This document shows positions 11,981 through 21,300 of a stretch of DNA of 64,000 bases, in pieces; the first letter of the stretch is position 1; every line of letters begins with the position of its first letter. Source of the stretch: Cryptomeria japonica (lineage: Eukaryota; Streptophyta; Pinopsida; Cupressales; Cupressaceae); assembly GCF_030272615.1 (NCBI RefSeq), contig NC_081405.1:473298008-473362007 (forward strand). The letters are read 5' to 3'. Below the pieces are notes generated by a model. The model was not told where the DNA came from. It saw only the letters and a program-made list of their open reading frames with translations, and searched no databases. The position numbers and the translations under genes are program-made.

Positions 11981-12640
11981 TTGACGGGTTGCCTAGCAAA
12001 ATGGGTCATGATTCTCAGTGAATTTGACATTGAGTATATGGAGCGAAAGGCCATAAAAGGACAAGTCATAGCAGATCAACTTGCAGAGGCTCCTCTTTCT
12101 GATGATCATCCCATGTTGACTGATTTTCCAGATGAGTCAGTCTTTGCTTTCACATCATCTACTGAATGGAAGTTATACTTTGATGGGTCCCATACCAAGT
12201 TCGGGTCCAGAGCAGGCATCTTGTTTGTCACCCCTCAAGGTGATGCTATTCCAAAGTCTTACAGAATAACTTTCCCCTGCACCAATAACATTGCAGAGTA
12301 TGAAGCACTGGTTACAGGACTCCGAGTAGCAGTCCACTGGAATGTCAAGCATTTGCAAGTCTATGGAGATTCTCATTTAGTCATCTGACAAGTGAATGAT
12401 GACTATGAAACAAAACATGAAAAGCTTATTCCCTATAAGCATATGGTAGATTTCTTCAAGACCAAGTTCACGACTATCCATTTCAATCAAGTTCCAAGAA
12501 TGCAAAATAAGTCGATAGATGCGATGGCTAAGATTACTTCCATGTTGAATATGCCAAGCAATATGGACAAATGTGAATTTTTAGTTGAACAATTGCTGGT
12601 TCCTTCTTTTGACATTCCGACAGCGGATGTGATGTGTGTT
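11981..12640 (+). pseudogene. Gypsy1 second (archaeal-type) RNase H
   Basis: Carries the four acidic positions of a DEDD RNase H: LYFDGSHT (about 12,176), NNIAEYEAL (about 12,290), VYGDSHLV (about 12,360) and NKSIDAMAK (about 12,510). A second complete RNase H between the degenerate one and integrase is a hallmark of the Tat group. A TGA at 12,386, in an Arg-codon position for the family, interrupts it. Confidence 0.88.
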
Positions 12641-13921
12641 CTTGTTGGTCCCAACTCCCCATGGTACAATGACATCTATCAATATTTGAAATCCCAAACC
12701 TTACCACCCAACCTTTCCGCTAACCAACGCCGAGCCTTTATCCGACAGACAGCCAAATATGTCATCATCGCCGACACCCTTTACCGCCGTTCCTTTGACC
12801 ATACCCTCCTCAGGTGTTTGGATTCTGATGAAGCACAAACGGCTTTACACGAGGTTCATGATGGTATATGTGGGGGCCATTTCAATGGTCTAAGCTTAGC
12901 TAAAAAGTTGATTCGTGCTGGGTATTATTGGCCCACTCTGGAAAAAGATGTTCATGATTTTGTTAAGAAGTGCTACAAATGCTAGATTCATGGAAACTAT
13001 ATTCATGCACCAGCCCAAGAGCTTCATTCTGTCATATCTCCATGGCCTTTTTCTCAATGGGGATTGGATCTTATTGGCAAGATTCACCCGACCTCTGCAA
13101 ATGGACACAAGTTCATCATTACAGCCACAGAGTATTTTACAAAATGGATTGAGGCTATCCCCATGACCTATATCACGGGTGTCCAAATTTAAAAATTCTT
13201 GCTGAATTATATCATATGCCGGTATGGGGTTCCCCTTGCCATAGTCATTGATAATGGTCATCCTTTCAAGAATAAAGCTGTTAAAGAGCTTTGTGCAAAG
13301 TTTCATATCCAACACCATTTCTCCAATCCATACTATCCACAGGGGAATGGTCAAGCTGAAGCATCAAATAAAACCATTATCAAGATCCTAAAAAAGGTTG
13401 TCAATGATGCTGGTCGAGATTGGCATGTACAACTGAATCTAGCACTATGGGCTTATCGCACTTCTATCCGCACACCTACTGGCACAACACCTTATTCCTT
13501 GGTGTATGGTGCGGAAGCTATTTTACCTTTGGAGGTGGAGATTCCTTCCTTGCATGTCTCCTTGCAACATCTGATTGATGACGAGACACACAAATTCTCT
13601 CGGCTACATTAGCTTGAGATGTTAGATGAGAAACGTCAGACAGCTCTGACACATTTGCAAGCATATCAAAACCGTGTCCGTCGCTCTTATAATAAGAAGG
13701 TCAAAGGGTGACACTTCGAAGTGGGAGACCTGGTTTTAAAGGAAAACCCTAAGAATGTGTAGTCTACTGACATCATCAAAGGTAAATTTGAACCTAATTG
13801 GGTTGGTCCTTTCATAGTAACTGCAGCATATGGCTCGGGGGCATATCAGCTTGCTACCCCGGAAGGTGAACCTCTGTCCGATCCTATAAACAACATGCAT
13901 CTCCGCAAGTACTGGGCCTAA
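12641..13921 (+). pseudogene. Gypsy1 integrase with GPF module
   Basis: N-terminal HHCC zinc finger: HEVHDGICGGHF followed by CYKC near 12,980. The catalytic core shows D (WGLDLIGK, about 13,060), D (VIDNGHPFKN, about 13,245) and E (GNGQAEASNK, about 13,350). The C-terminus has a NWVGPFIVTAAYGSGAYQL module (about 13,800) and ends at the TAA of 13,919. Integrase inserts the cDNA into the chromosome. Stops at 12,983, 13,190, 13,610, 13,709 and 13,760. Confidence 0.92.
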
Positions 13922-13939
13922 TTTTCTATCAGTACTTCT

Positions 13940-14130
13940 TCAAATATGATCCTGAAAAAATACAAAAAAATGAAAAAAGAGAAAAAATACAAAAAAATGA
14001 AAAAAGAGGAAAAATACAAAAAAAATGAAAAAAGAGGAAAAATACAAAAAAAATGAAAAATGACAAATACAAAAAAGTGAAAAAAAGAGAAAAAAGGAAA
14101 AGAGCAAAAAAAAAAAAAGAGAGCAAAGAA
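13940..14130 (+). repeat. A-rich tandem repeat after Gypsy1 pol
   Basis: About six to seven units of 27-30 bp built from AAAAAATACAAAAAAATGAA and AAGAGG. Gypsy2 has a shorter A-rich tract at the same relative place (50,698-50,770). Phe-rich minus-strand ORFs here are shadows of the A tracts. Confidence 0.85.
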
Positions 14131-14147
14131 AAATGATTCGTCCTCTA

Positions 14148-14210
14148 GTGAAAACCTGACAAACAGGCGCTTGGGGCAAGTACCTTGGTGAAAACCTGGC
14201 AAACAGGCGC
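14148..14210 (+). promoter_or_regulatory. Paired GTGAAAACC hairpin motif, Gypsy1
   Basis: Two 23-bp copies (14,148-14,170 and 14,188-14,210). Each begins GTGAAAACCTG and closes with CAGGCGC, so that CCTG can pair with CAGG around a five-base loop. They are separated by a short TTGGGGCAAGTACC-type spacer. The same pair and spacer occur in Gypsy2 at 50,792-50,854. Conservation is seen; an RNA role is inferred. Confidence 0.6.
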
Positions 14211-14460
14211 CATGTGTAAAATGAGATCGTTGCTCCGTCATCTATCATGACCTTTAAGATATGCTTTTTCTCGGCTGGTTTCTCATGTCTATCTTTGTCT
14301 TGACCCGATGTCCTATTTCAGGCTCGTTATTGGTCAACATCATTGTCTTACATACCCCGGTTCTTTGTCCATATGTTCTGGTCCCGGTCTATGTATGTCT
14401 TTCCGATGCACATTGGGTGCTTTCCCTTGTCATGATCGATCACTGGAACTTTTGCATTTA

Positions 14461-14740
14461 AATAAAGTCCTGAAAAAATTGAAAAAAATCAAATAAATGT
14501 CCTGAAAAAATTGAAAAAAATGAAATAAAGTCCTGAAAAAATTCAAAAAAATCAAATAAAGTCATGAAAAAAAATCTCATAAAAATTGAAAAATGTCCTG
14601 AAAAAAATCTTAAAAAAATCAAATAAAGTCCTGACAAAAATCATAAAAATCACATAAAGTCCTGAAAAAATATCTAAAAATTGAAAAAATGAAAACCCCT
14701 AAATATCATAAAAAGTCCTGAAAAAATGACCAAAAAATTT
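14461..14740 (+). repeat. GTCCTGAAAAAA tandem repeat, Gypsy1
   Basis: Around eight degenerate units of about 30 bp of the form AAATAAAGTCCTGAAAAAAT. Gypsy2 has its own cleaner array of a related unit at the equivalent position (51,495-51,750). Confidence 0.85.
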
Positions 14741-15454
14741 TAAAATCCAAAAACACGCATTTTGCAATAAAGGATCTCTTTTTGTGCATAGACAGATCGC
14801 TAAGCATACATCCAACAACTCGCAATCGCACCCTGTGCTTTAATGAAATCATGCGTTAACAAATGCACTTTTTCAATCAAACCAGACATTCAAACTAATC
14901 AAAATTGTCTTATCAATCGAACGGTACCATCAAAATCATTTGTCCTTGTCTCTACTATCATGGGTCTTATACAGGGTGTGGTATACTCAAAACCAGACTG
15001 TGTCCTGTCTTAGACGGGGTACCACATTCCCTGAAACCAGATAGCATGATCGTCCTATCAGCACTTTCAACTTTTGACAATGAAGATCAAGGTGTTTGTT
15101 TGATTTGTTGGAATTTGTGCATTTTATCTTTTTATTGATTTATCTTTGGCTTCGGTCATGTTCCTATGTTGCTCGATGATGTCACTGAGTGATTTAGAGT
15201 GACCGGGATGGATCATGGTCCTTTTCTTGATTGTGATTGTTGTTTGTCTGTGATGTGTCTATCTTTTGCAAAAAGGGTTGCATTTCAGCTCTGGCCTTCA
15301 ATGCCATGATGCTACGCATCCATTTTGGTACATAAAAATAAAGGTTCTCACCTACAAAGTGCATTACTGAAAGCAAGTTTTCTTCATCTTTAACTGTCTT
15401 CTGTCTCATTTTCTTCTTACTAACATTTCTTCCGTCAGTTCGGATAGTCAGTTC
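14741..15454 (+). other. Conserved 3' non-coding block of Gypsy1
   Basis: Collinear with Gypsy2 51,830-52,640. Includes the near-identical stretch TGCATAGACAGAT, the ~95-bp part around 14,950-15,050 (GGTGTGGTATACTCAAAACC, GACGGGGTACCACATTCC) and TCACTGAGTGATTTAGAGTGA near 15,181. In Gypsy1 TGTGGTA and TACCACA can pair. No ORF supported. Confidence 0.7.
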
Positions 15455-15818
15455 GGTTTAGTGCTCCGATTTCCCTGCACACATATGCTGCATCCTACAT
15501 CCATTTGGTTAGTACATTTGCATCACATCAAGCATCTTATCCATTTCATATTATAAATGCATCAAAAACGCATAAGAAAAAAAATATATACATCCATACA
15601 TATTCCACAAAGGTCCATAAATAGTGCATCAGTCATCCATACATGGAAAATAACATAAGTCATTTGCATCTCATCATATCGATGCATATCATATCATATG
15701 TCACAATAATATCGGAGTACAAAATCGGATTGTCTGTCCTAAGTATGGCCCGCAGGCTGACTACAAAATGTCAAAATACATAATATCCACTGTCTGTCCT
15801 AAGGAGCACGTGCCTCTG

Positions 15819-17648
15819 TCACTGGGTGCTCCCTTTGTCCTCCTCATCCTTGCAATGTCTCGTGGATGATGTCCCTCCTGGTCCTGGCTGTGGTGGTCTC
15901 ATCGGTCCACTCACCCCCATGCTACTCAATGACCTCCAAGAGTGTGCCCTGCTCTCTGTCCTCGATCGTGCTCGATATGAAGGTGCTCTCTGCTCTGGTG
16001 GAACTGCACTCTCATATAGTGTCCTCCAATGGCGTATCTCCTCTCCAGTCTCTACCAACATTTGTCCTAGCTCCCGTACACTGGCATCCCGAATCGACCC
16101 AATATACTCAGTGACTCTCTGATCCTCTCGCTGTGCCTGAGCCATCGCTGCATCTCGAGCCGCTGTGAGTCTAGCTATCTCCACTCTAAATTGATCATGC
16201 TCTCTCTCTAAAGTCTCAATGTGATCCTGCTGACTCACTATGGTAGCCCTGAATATCTCCATCTCCTCTGTCCTAGCTGTCTCTGGCTCTATGGGTATGT
16301 CCTGTAATGCCTCATGCTCACCTGAATCTGGCTCATCCTCCTGCTCCTCATCATCCTCATCCCCACCATCCTCATCTCTATCCTCATCCCCTCCATCATC
16401 CTCATCCCCGTCCTCATCCTCCTCATCCTCATCATCTCCCTCCTCCTCTCCCGTGAGTGGGAAGTCCTCTTGTCGCCTCGGTACTGGAATATCCGGATCT
16501 GTCAATGGCACTGGCCGTCGTCGTGCAAACCATCTCTCATACTCATCTGTCATCCCAGCGTCTGCCACATCTGATCTCCAATCCCACTATCTCTGCTGTA
16601 GCTGTGAGAAGTCCGCATATGCTGTGTGTGGCTGAATCATACTCCCCCACTAACTCGTCTCTCTGTGAGATCGGGCAAAGTGTGCAGTCCTCCTAGGTAC
16701 ATCCTGCCTCTCTCCAAACTGTCGTCTGACTCTCTCTGGCAGGTACAACTCAATCACTCTCTGGTGATTCACTAGTTGCCCAATCAGGTACCTCTCCTGT
16801 CTACAATATGGTAACTCCTCACTGTCATCTGACCATCCTAGACAATCACGATATGGCCTCCATGTGAACTCTCTCAGTCTGTCTAGCTCATGTCGCCAAT
16901 ATAATATGTATCCAAATGGACCCTGTCTCAATGCTCCTCCATAGCAATACACATATGGTCGGTGTGGTACTACCTATCTATCTATGATCGGTCGACATAT
17001 GGCTATGTGCTCAAATGCCCATACCTGTAGTAATGTGACTCCATAGCTCAAAGTTTGCACTCCCTGATAGGCTATCTGATGCAACTGAAAATACAGCATA
17101 GCTAGTACACATGGTCCCCATGCGTACATTGTCCCCTCTGTCACCATCCGCTCTAGCACTCTTCCCCATCCAATAGGGAATCCATGTCCTCATCTATCTC
17201 CTGCTAGTAGACATGCTATCACCATGGCTATCACCACGTATCGTCGATCATACTTTGATGCCATAGTCTCCCAGCCAATCTCCCTCTCGACAATATCCAG
17301 ATCATCTGCATCACACTTAAAAAATCTGCACAGTGCGTCTCTCCCTATCACTGGGTCATACTCTATCATCTCTCCATGAATCAGAATGCGGAGGATACGC
17401 CATACATCCTCCAGTGTCACTGTCGCCTCTCCAGTCGCCAGATGGAAGGAGGAAGTCTCTGAATGCCATCGCTCTGCCAATGCGGTAAGCAGTCCTGTGT
17501 TTGCCCTAATCTCGGGCATGAATGTGACATAGTATATCCCAAGTCTTGCTAAGGTATCTCTCTTTGTGCTCCTGAGTATATGTCGTAGCATAAAGCAATC
17601 TGGTCGGTTTTCCCGTGTGATCAACGGATACTGTCGACTCTGCATCAC
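15819..17648 (-). pseudogene. Antisense plant-mobile-domain (PMD) protein carried by Gypsy1
   Basis: A 610-codon frame on the minus strand, interrupted only by in-frame stops at 17,190, 16,974, 16,650 and 16,587 (one TGA, three TAG). Residues about 30-95 carry the PMD signature: LLTALAERWHSETSSFHL, GEATVTLEDVWRIL, IHGEMIEYD. Further family-like parts are GFPIGWGRVLERM and the YCRQERYLIGQLVNHQRVI stretch. An almost purely Glu/Asp tract (about residues 400-440, DNA 16,330-16,450) is followed by a predicted coiled coil (QDHIETLEREHDQFRVEIAR) and an Arg/Ser-rich tail. PMD proteins of the MAIN/MAIL type act in plant nuclei in silencing and genome stability. PMD ORFs captured by Ty3/gypsy elements are known; the role here is unknown. 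GC content is visibly higher than in the surroundings. Confidence 0.85.
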
Positions 17649-18255
17649 AATTGGGGCAAATTTTGTCAGTTTTAGGGTTTGCTCCTACGGGTTGCATTTC
17701 CTCATTTTCATGTCTAATCAAGGTGTTTTTCATCTCATTTGACCTATCCTATCCTTGTCCCCCCTTTCCAGATCATTTGCATGTTATTTTGACCAAAATT
17801 AGGGTTTTCCATGCACTATTGCGCCTGTGTAAGGTAACCTGCGCCTGTGTCTCCCTACACAAGCGTAGAAGACCCTACACAAGCGTAGGAGTCCTTTTTT
17901 GCATCCCCTGTGGGCCCTGCAATGTCTCGCAAGCAATCAAAATTCATGAAATTGAAAACATGGGTATTTGAGATCCATACTGCTGCTCTTGTGTCGTCTG
18001 GTCATCTAAGTGTGCGTACGCATTCCCTGAGGTGATCCGCCATTGGAATGTTCGCCATCTATCTACAAGTGTCCTTGTCCAGAGCAACAAATCCTCCTCT
18101 TTGGCTAGTGCAAATGAGCACTTTTTCACTCTCTTGGCCTCATTTATAGATCTTTGTCAGTGCATAGATGGATGTGCACCCTCTCCATCTTATGTTGGTC
18201 GCGGTCTTTTTCATCTTCAATTGCTTGTCCTTCATGCATCTAGTATCTGATTGTC
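17649..18255. other. Rest of the PMD module, 5' of the antisense ORF
   Basis: No ORF supported. Two direct repeats are clear: TGCGCCTGTGT at 17,820 and 17,840, and CCCTACACAAGCGTAG at 17,853 and 17,873. The first resembles the leader minisatellite. A minus-strand TCTATAAATG at 18,141-18,150 is a possible TATA box for the PMD gene. Homology with Gypsy2 resumes near 18,255. Confidence 0.5.
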
Positions 18256-18407
18256 AGTCCGTTCGATCCTATCCTTTTTATCGATCAATTGGCCTCTTTT
18301 CTTGACATTTCCGGCCAATTCCTCGAGGGGGCATGCATATGTCATTGTCATTGTCTGGGGCATTTTCATTACTGTTCTTTGAAACAACGCTTAAAATCGC
18401 ATTGTCT

Positions 18408-18422
18408 CAAAGAGGGGCAAAA
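18408..18422 (+). other. Gypsy1 polypurine tract
   Basis: AAAGAGGGGCAAAA lies immediately before the 3' LTR start. The same tract precedes the Gypsy2 3' LTR (52,816-52,829). It would prime plus-strand DNA synthesis. Confidence 0.85.
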
Positions 18423-19959
18423 TGTAGACACCTAAAAATGGTCAACGCTTGCGGAATCATACTTTAACATTTGCGCATTGCCTCATTTTAGGTTTTTGCA
18501 TCACATTAACATTCTCCTATGTCACGCACTTGGTTTTTATCATTTGTGAGCATCGAGTCTTTCTTCTACATTCTTCAATTATCTCGTTCTCGAATTTGGT
18601 CTTGTCGACAACACTATCCAGTCATGATTTTAATCGATCTTATCCTATTGCATCAATGTACTTGCTTATTTGTCATCATTTTGGACATCGTCAATCCTAA
18701 TTAGGGTTTTGTCCTCCTGTCAATCTCGCGATCAATTTGTCATCGATCGTTGTCCTCTTATCAATCTTGTCATCTGGTGATCGATTTATCATCAATCCTT
18801 ATCATTTTCAATCTTGTCGTTTAACGATCGATTTGTCATTGGTCGTTGTCATGTTCGATCTTGTCATTTTGTGATCAATTCGTCATTGATCATGGTCATT
18901 TTCAATCCTGTCATTTTGCAATCTATTTATCATCATCTCTTGTCATCTTGTTCGATCTTGTCATTTTGCGATCGATTTGTCATCGATCGTTGTCTGTCTC
19001 AAATATGTCAATTTGGATCAATTTGTCATTGTTCCTCGTCAATTGGCGCATTTTCTCAATCAAATCATTTATCACATTGGTCATTTATCAATCCAAAATC
19101 AAATCATGATCGAGTCAATTATCTTTCAAGACCTAACTCATCTTCTAGGGTTTCGTGATTTAATAATTTAACCTTGTGTGTGTCATTTCTTCCTTTAGGA
19201 TTAATAAATTGTTTATTTATCCTAAGTCTTCTCATTGCAATTAAATGTTCATTTAATTGGCTAATTATTCCTCTTTGTGAATTAATTAGTAAATGACAAA
19301 TTATTAATTAATTTACCTAATTCCTAAATTCTTAATTTCCTATTTTCCCAATTTTCTAATTTTTCTAATTCCTAATTTCAATTTCCTCCTATTTCTCTCC
19401 CAAATTCATGGAAATGACATGTCAATTTGTCATAAATTTGTCATAATTGACAATCAATCAATTTTGACATAGAAGTTGTCATAATTTGTCATAAATTATC
19501 AATCAAGAAATTTTGCATAGAAAGTGCATAATTTGTCATAATTTGTCATAATTGACATAATTGATTTGCAATTTCCATTTGAATTGAATCATGCTAATCT
19601 TGTCATCTCTCCAATTCTTCTATAAATTGGATGATCTTCATCAATCAAGATTAATAATCCTTAATTAATAATCCTTAATCAGACTATTGAATTTACGCTT
19701 CTAGTACTCTTGATAAAAAATCCCGTGTACTTTCTTTCAATTGTGTGTGCACTTGTAGGTGAGATCCACAACTATTTCGAGACGAAAGAAGAACAATGGA
19801 GCCGCATGAAGGAGCATTCAAATCGTGTCTATGGTTTGCATAATTTCTTTGCTTTTGAATGTTTTTATTTCATGTCTCTATTGAGTGTTGTTTAGGACAG
19901 ATTCATTGCAATGAATGCATTTGTGATTGAGCTATTACGTTTTATCTTGTTTTTGTGAT
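18423..19959 (+). repeat. Gypsy1 3' LTR, truncated at its end
   Basis: Matches the 5' LTR from TGTAGACACC onward but stops at TTTTTGTGAT (19,959). It lacks the last 23 bp, including the terminal CA. TATA-like CTATAAATT at 19,620. Confidence 0.93.
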
Positions 19960-19970
19960 TGAGCTATTAC
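19953..19970 (+). other. Templated filler at the Gypsy1/Copia1 junction
   Basis: The 18-mer TTGTGATTGAGCTATTAC at 19,953-19,970 repeats 19,921-19,938, 32 bp upstream within the LTR. Copia1 sequence (ACATTATCTTC) then follows. This is the look of end joining with local template switching. Confidence 0.8.
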
Positions 19971-20133
19971 ATTATCTTCATTTTCTTCAGCAACTTTCTC
20001 GGAAGGATTTCTCGGTTGAACATAAACAAATTCTTCATAATTTCTTGGTTCTTTGGAATTTCCTTCATCATTTCTTTCTGCAAATTCATCAATTTTCACA
20101 TTTGCACTTTCTACTATTTTGTTAGTTGATTTG
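19969..20133 (-). repeat. 165-bp duplicated Copia1 segment, right copy
   Basis: Matches 1,904-2,068. Here it is contiguous with the Copia1 integrase upstream (higher coordinates), as in an uninterrupted copia. Confidence 0.9.
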
Positions 20134-21101
20134 ATCAGACATTTAAATGCTTTACTTCTAGAAGAATAACCAAGAAATGTTCCTTCTTCACTTTTCTGAT
20201 CAAACTTTCCATTTCTGTCATCTTTGTGAACATAACATCTACTTCCAAAGATTTTAAAATAACTTACATTAGGTTTATTGTCATACCAGATTTCATAAGG
20301 TGCCTTCATCGTTCCTTTCTTTAGTTGAACTCGGTTTAGGGTGTAAACTGCAGTGCTGATTGATTCTCTCCAAAATGTTTGAGGTACCCTCTTTTCTATC
20401 ATCAGGGTTTTGGCACAATCTACAATTGATCTATTTCTTCTCTCCGCTATCCCATTTTGCTGAGGTGTTCTCGGTGCAGACACTTGCCTTTTTATACCAT
20501 GATCATTGCAGAATAAGTTAAATTCATTAGAAGTGAACTCTCCTCCTCTATCAGATCTAAGGCATTTTAGCTGTCTTCCTATTTCATTTTCAACTCTTGC
20601 TTTGTACCATTTAAACATTTGAAAAGCTTCTGATTTTTCTTTTGAAAAAATAACTGACATCATCCTCGAGTAATCATCCACAAATAATATGAAATATTTA
20701 TCACCATAATAACTTTGAACTTTCATGGGACCACAAAGATCAGTGTTTACTAGATCTGAAATTCCTTTAGAAGTGTAGGACTTACTTGTAAAGCTTGATC
20801 TTGTCATCTTACCCATCTGGCATCCTCAGCACATAGCATTCTCAGGTTTTTCCAGACTCGGTAGACCTCTTACTCGATACTTCTTACTTATTTTGATCAG
20901 ATTATCAAAATTTACATGACAAAACTTTTTATGTCATAACCAAGTATCATCTATCTTTGCATAAAGACACTTGTTCCGAGTTGAGTCTAGATGAAATGTA
21001 GTTCCTTTTGTTTGTGTCCCGGTAGCAGCTAGCTTTCCATGTTTGTCATGAACTTTGACACATCCCTTCTGGAATTCTATTCGGTATCCTGTATTGTTTA
21101 G
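20134..21101 (-). pseudogene. Copia1 integrase with GAG-pre-integrase zinc finger
   Basis: Open from 20,816 downward. The core has LVNTDLCGPMKVQSYYGDKY, the second Asp in CLRSDRGGEFTSNEF, the Glu in PQQNGIAERRNRSIV, and the trailing FGSRCYVHKDDRNGKFD / GTFLGYSSRSKAFKC block. All three catalytic acids are present. Upstream (20,817-21,101) the HHCC finger is recognisable (LWHKKFCHVNFDNL, CGCQMGKM) but broken by TGAs, one replacing Trp before the first His pair. Confidence 0.9.
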
Positions 21102-21300
21102 CTATGCTACACTCAACAAATTGTATTTCAAACCTTCAACCCAGTATACATCATCACATTTGGCATTGTCAAGAAGTGTGATAGATCCTTTACCTTTCAC
21201 TGGACATGGTGCATCATTACCAAATCTTACATAGCCTCCATCATAGTCTTCTAATTTAACAAACTTATGTTTATCACCTGTCATGTGATGTGAGCATCAA
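21102..21300 (-). pseudogene. Copia1 aspartic protease
   Basis: CSHHMTGDKHKFVKLEDYDGG through EGLKYNLLSVA is the copia protease signature. The active-site triad that should be D-S-G reads D-N-stop, with TGA at the Gly position, so it is inactive twice over. Confidence 0.85.

Larger units (their letters stand above)
5696..13921 (+). pseudogene. Gypsy1 gag-pol, one frame of about 2,741 codons with at least 19 stops and no frameshift
   Basis: Every recognisable segment from the ATG at 5,696 to the TAA at 13,919 is in the same frame. In-frame stops begin at 6,419, 6,767, 6,908, 7,319, 7,736, 8,219, 9,035, 9,038, 9,419, 9,857, 10,868, 11,924, 11,972, 12,386, 12,983, 13,190, 13,610, 13,709 and 13,760. 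Ten are TGA, six TAG, three TAA. Each can be explained by one C-to-T or G-to-A change from CGA, CAG, CAA or TGG. The start is chosen because the GTGACATG context is the same at the Gypsy2 ORF start (47,696). Confidence 0.9.
2069..19968 (+). mobile_element. Gypsy1: 17.9-kb Tat-lineage Ty3/gypsy retrotransposon with an antisense PMD gene
   Basis: The 5' LTR (2,069-3,617) and 3' LTR (18,423-19,959) are direct repeats starting TGTAGACACC. Between them are a primer site, long leader, one gag-pol frame, tandem repeats, an antisense ORF module and a polypurine tract (AAAGAGGGGCAAAA). RT precedes integrase, and a second RNase H lies between them, which assigns it to the Tat group of Ty3/gypsy. It sits in Copia1 between integrase and RT. 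The right end lacks the last 23 bp of the LTR, so no matching 5-bp target duplication exists. Confidence 0.93.

Noticed and set aside
13918-14248. Phe-rich minus-strand ORFs that look like membrane proteins
   Set aside because: They translate A-rich tandem repeats on the opposite strand; composition only.
16240-16635. Ser-rich plus-strand ORF of 131 codons
   Set aside because: It is the complement of the Glu/Asp tract in the antisense PMD frame; GAG/GAT-rich DNA reads as Ser on the other strand.
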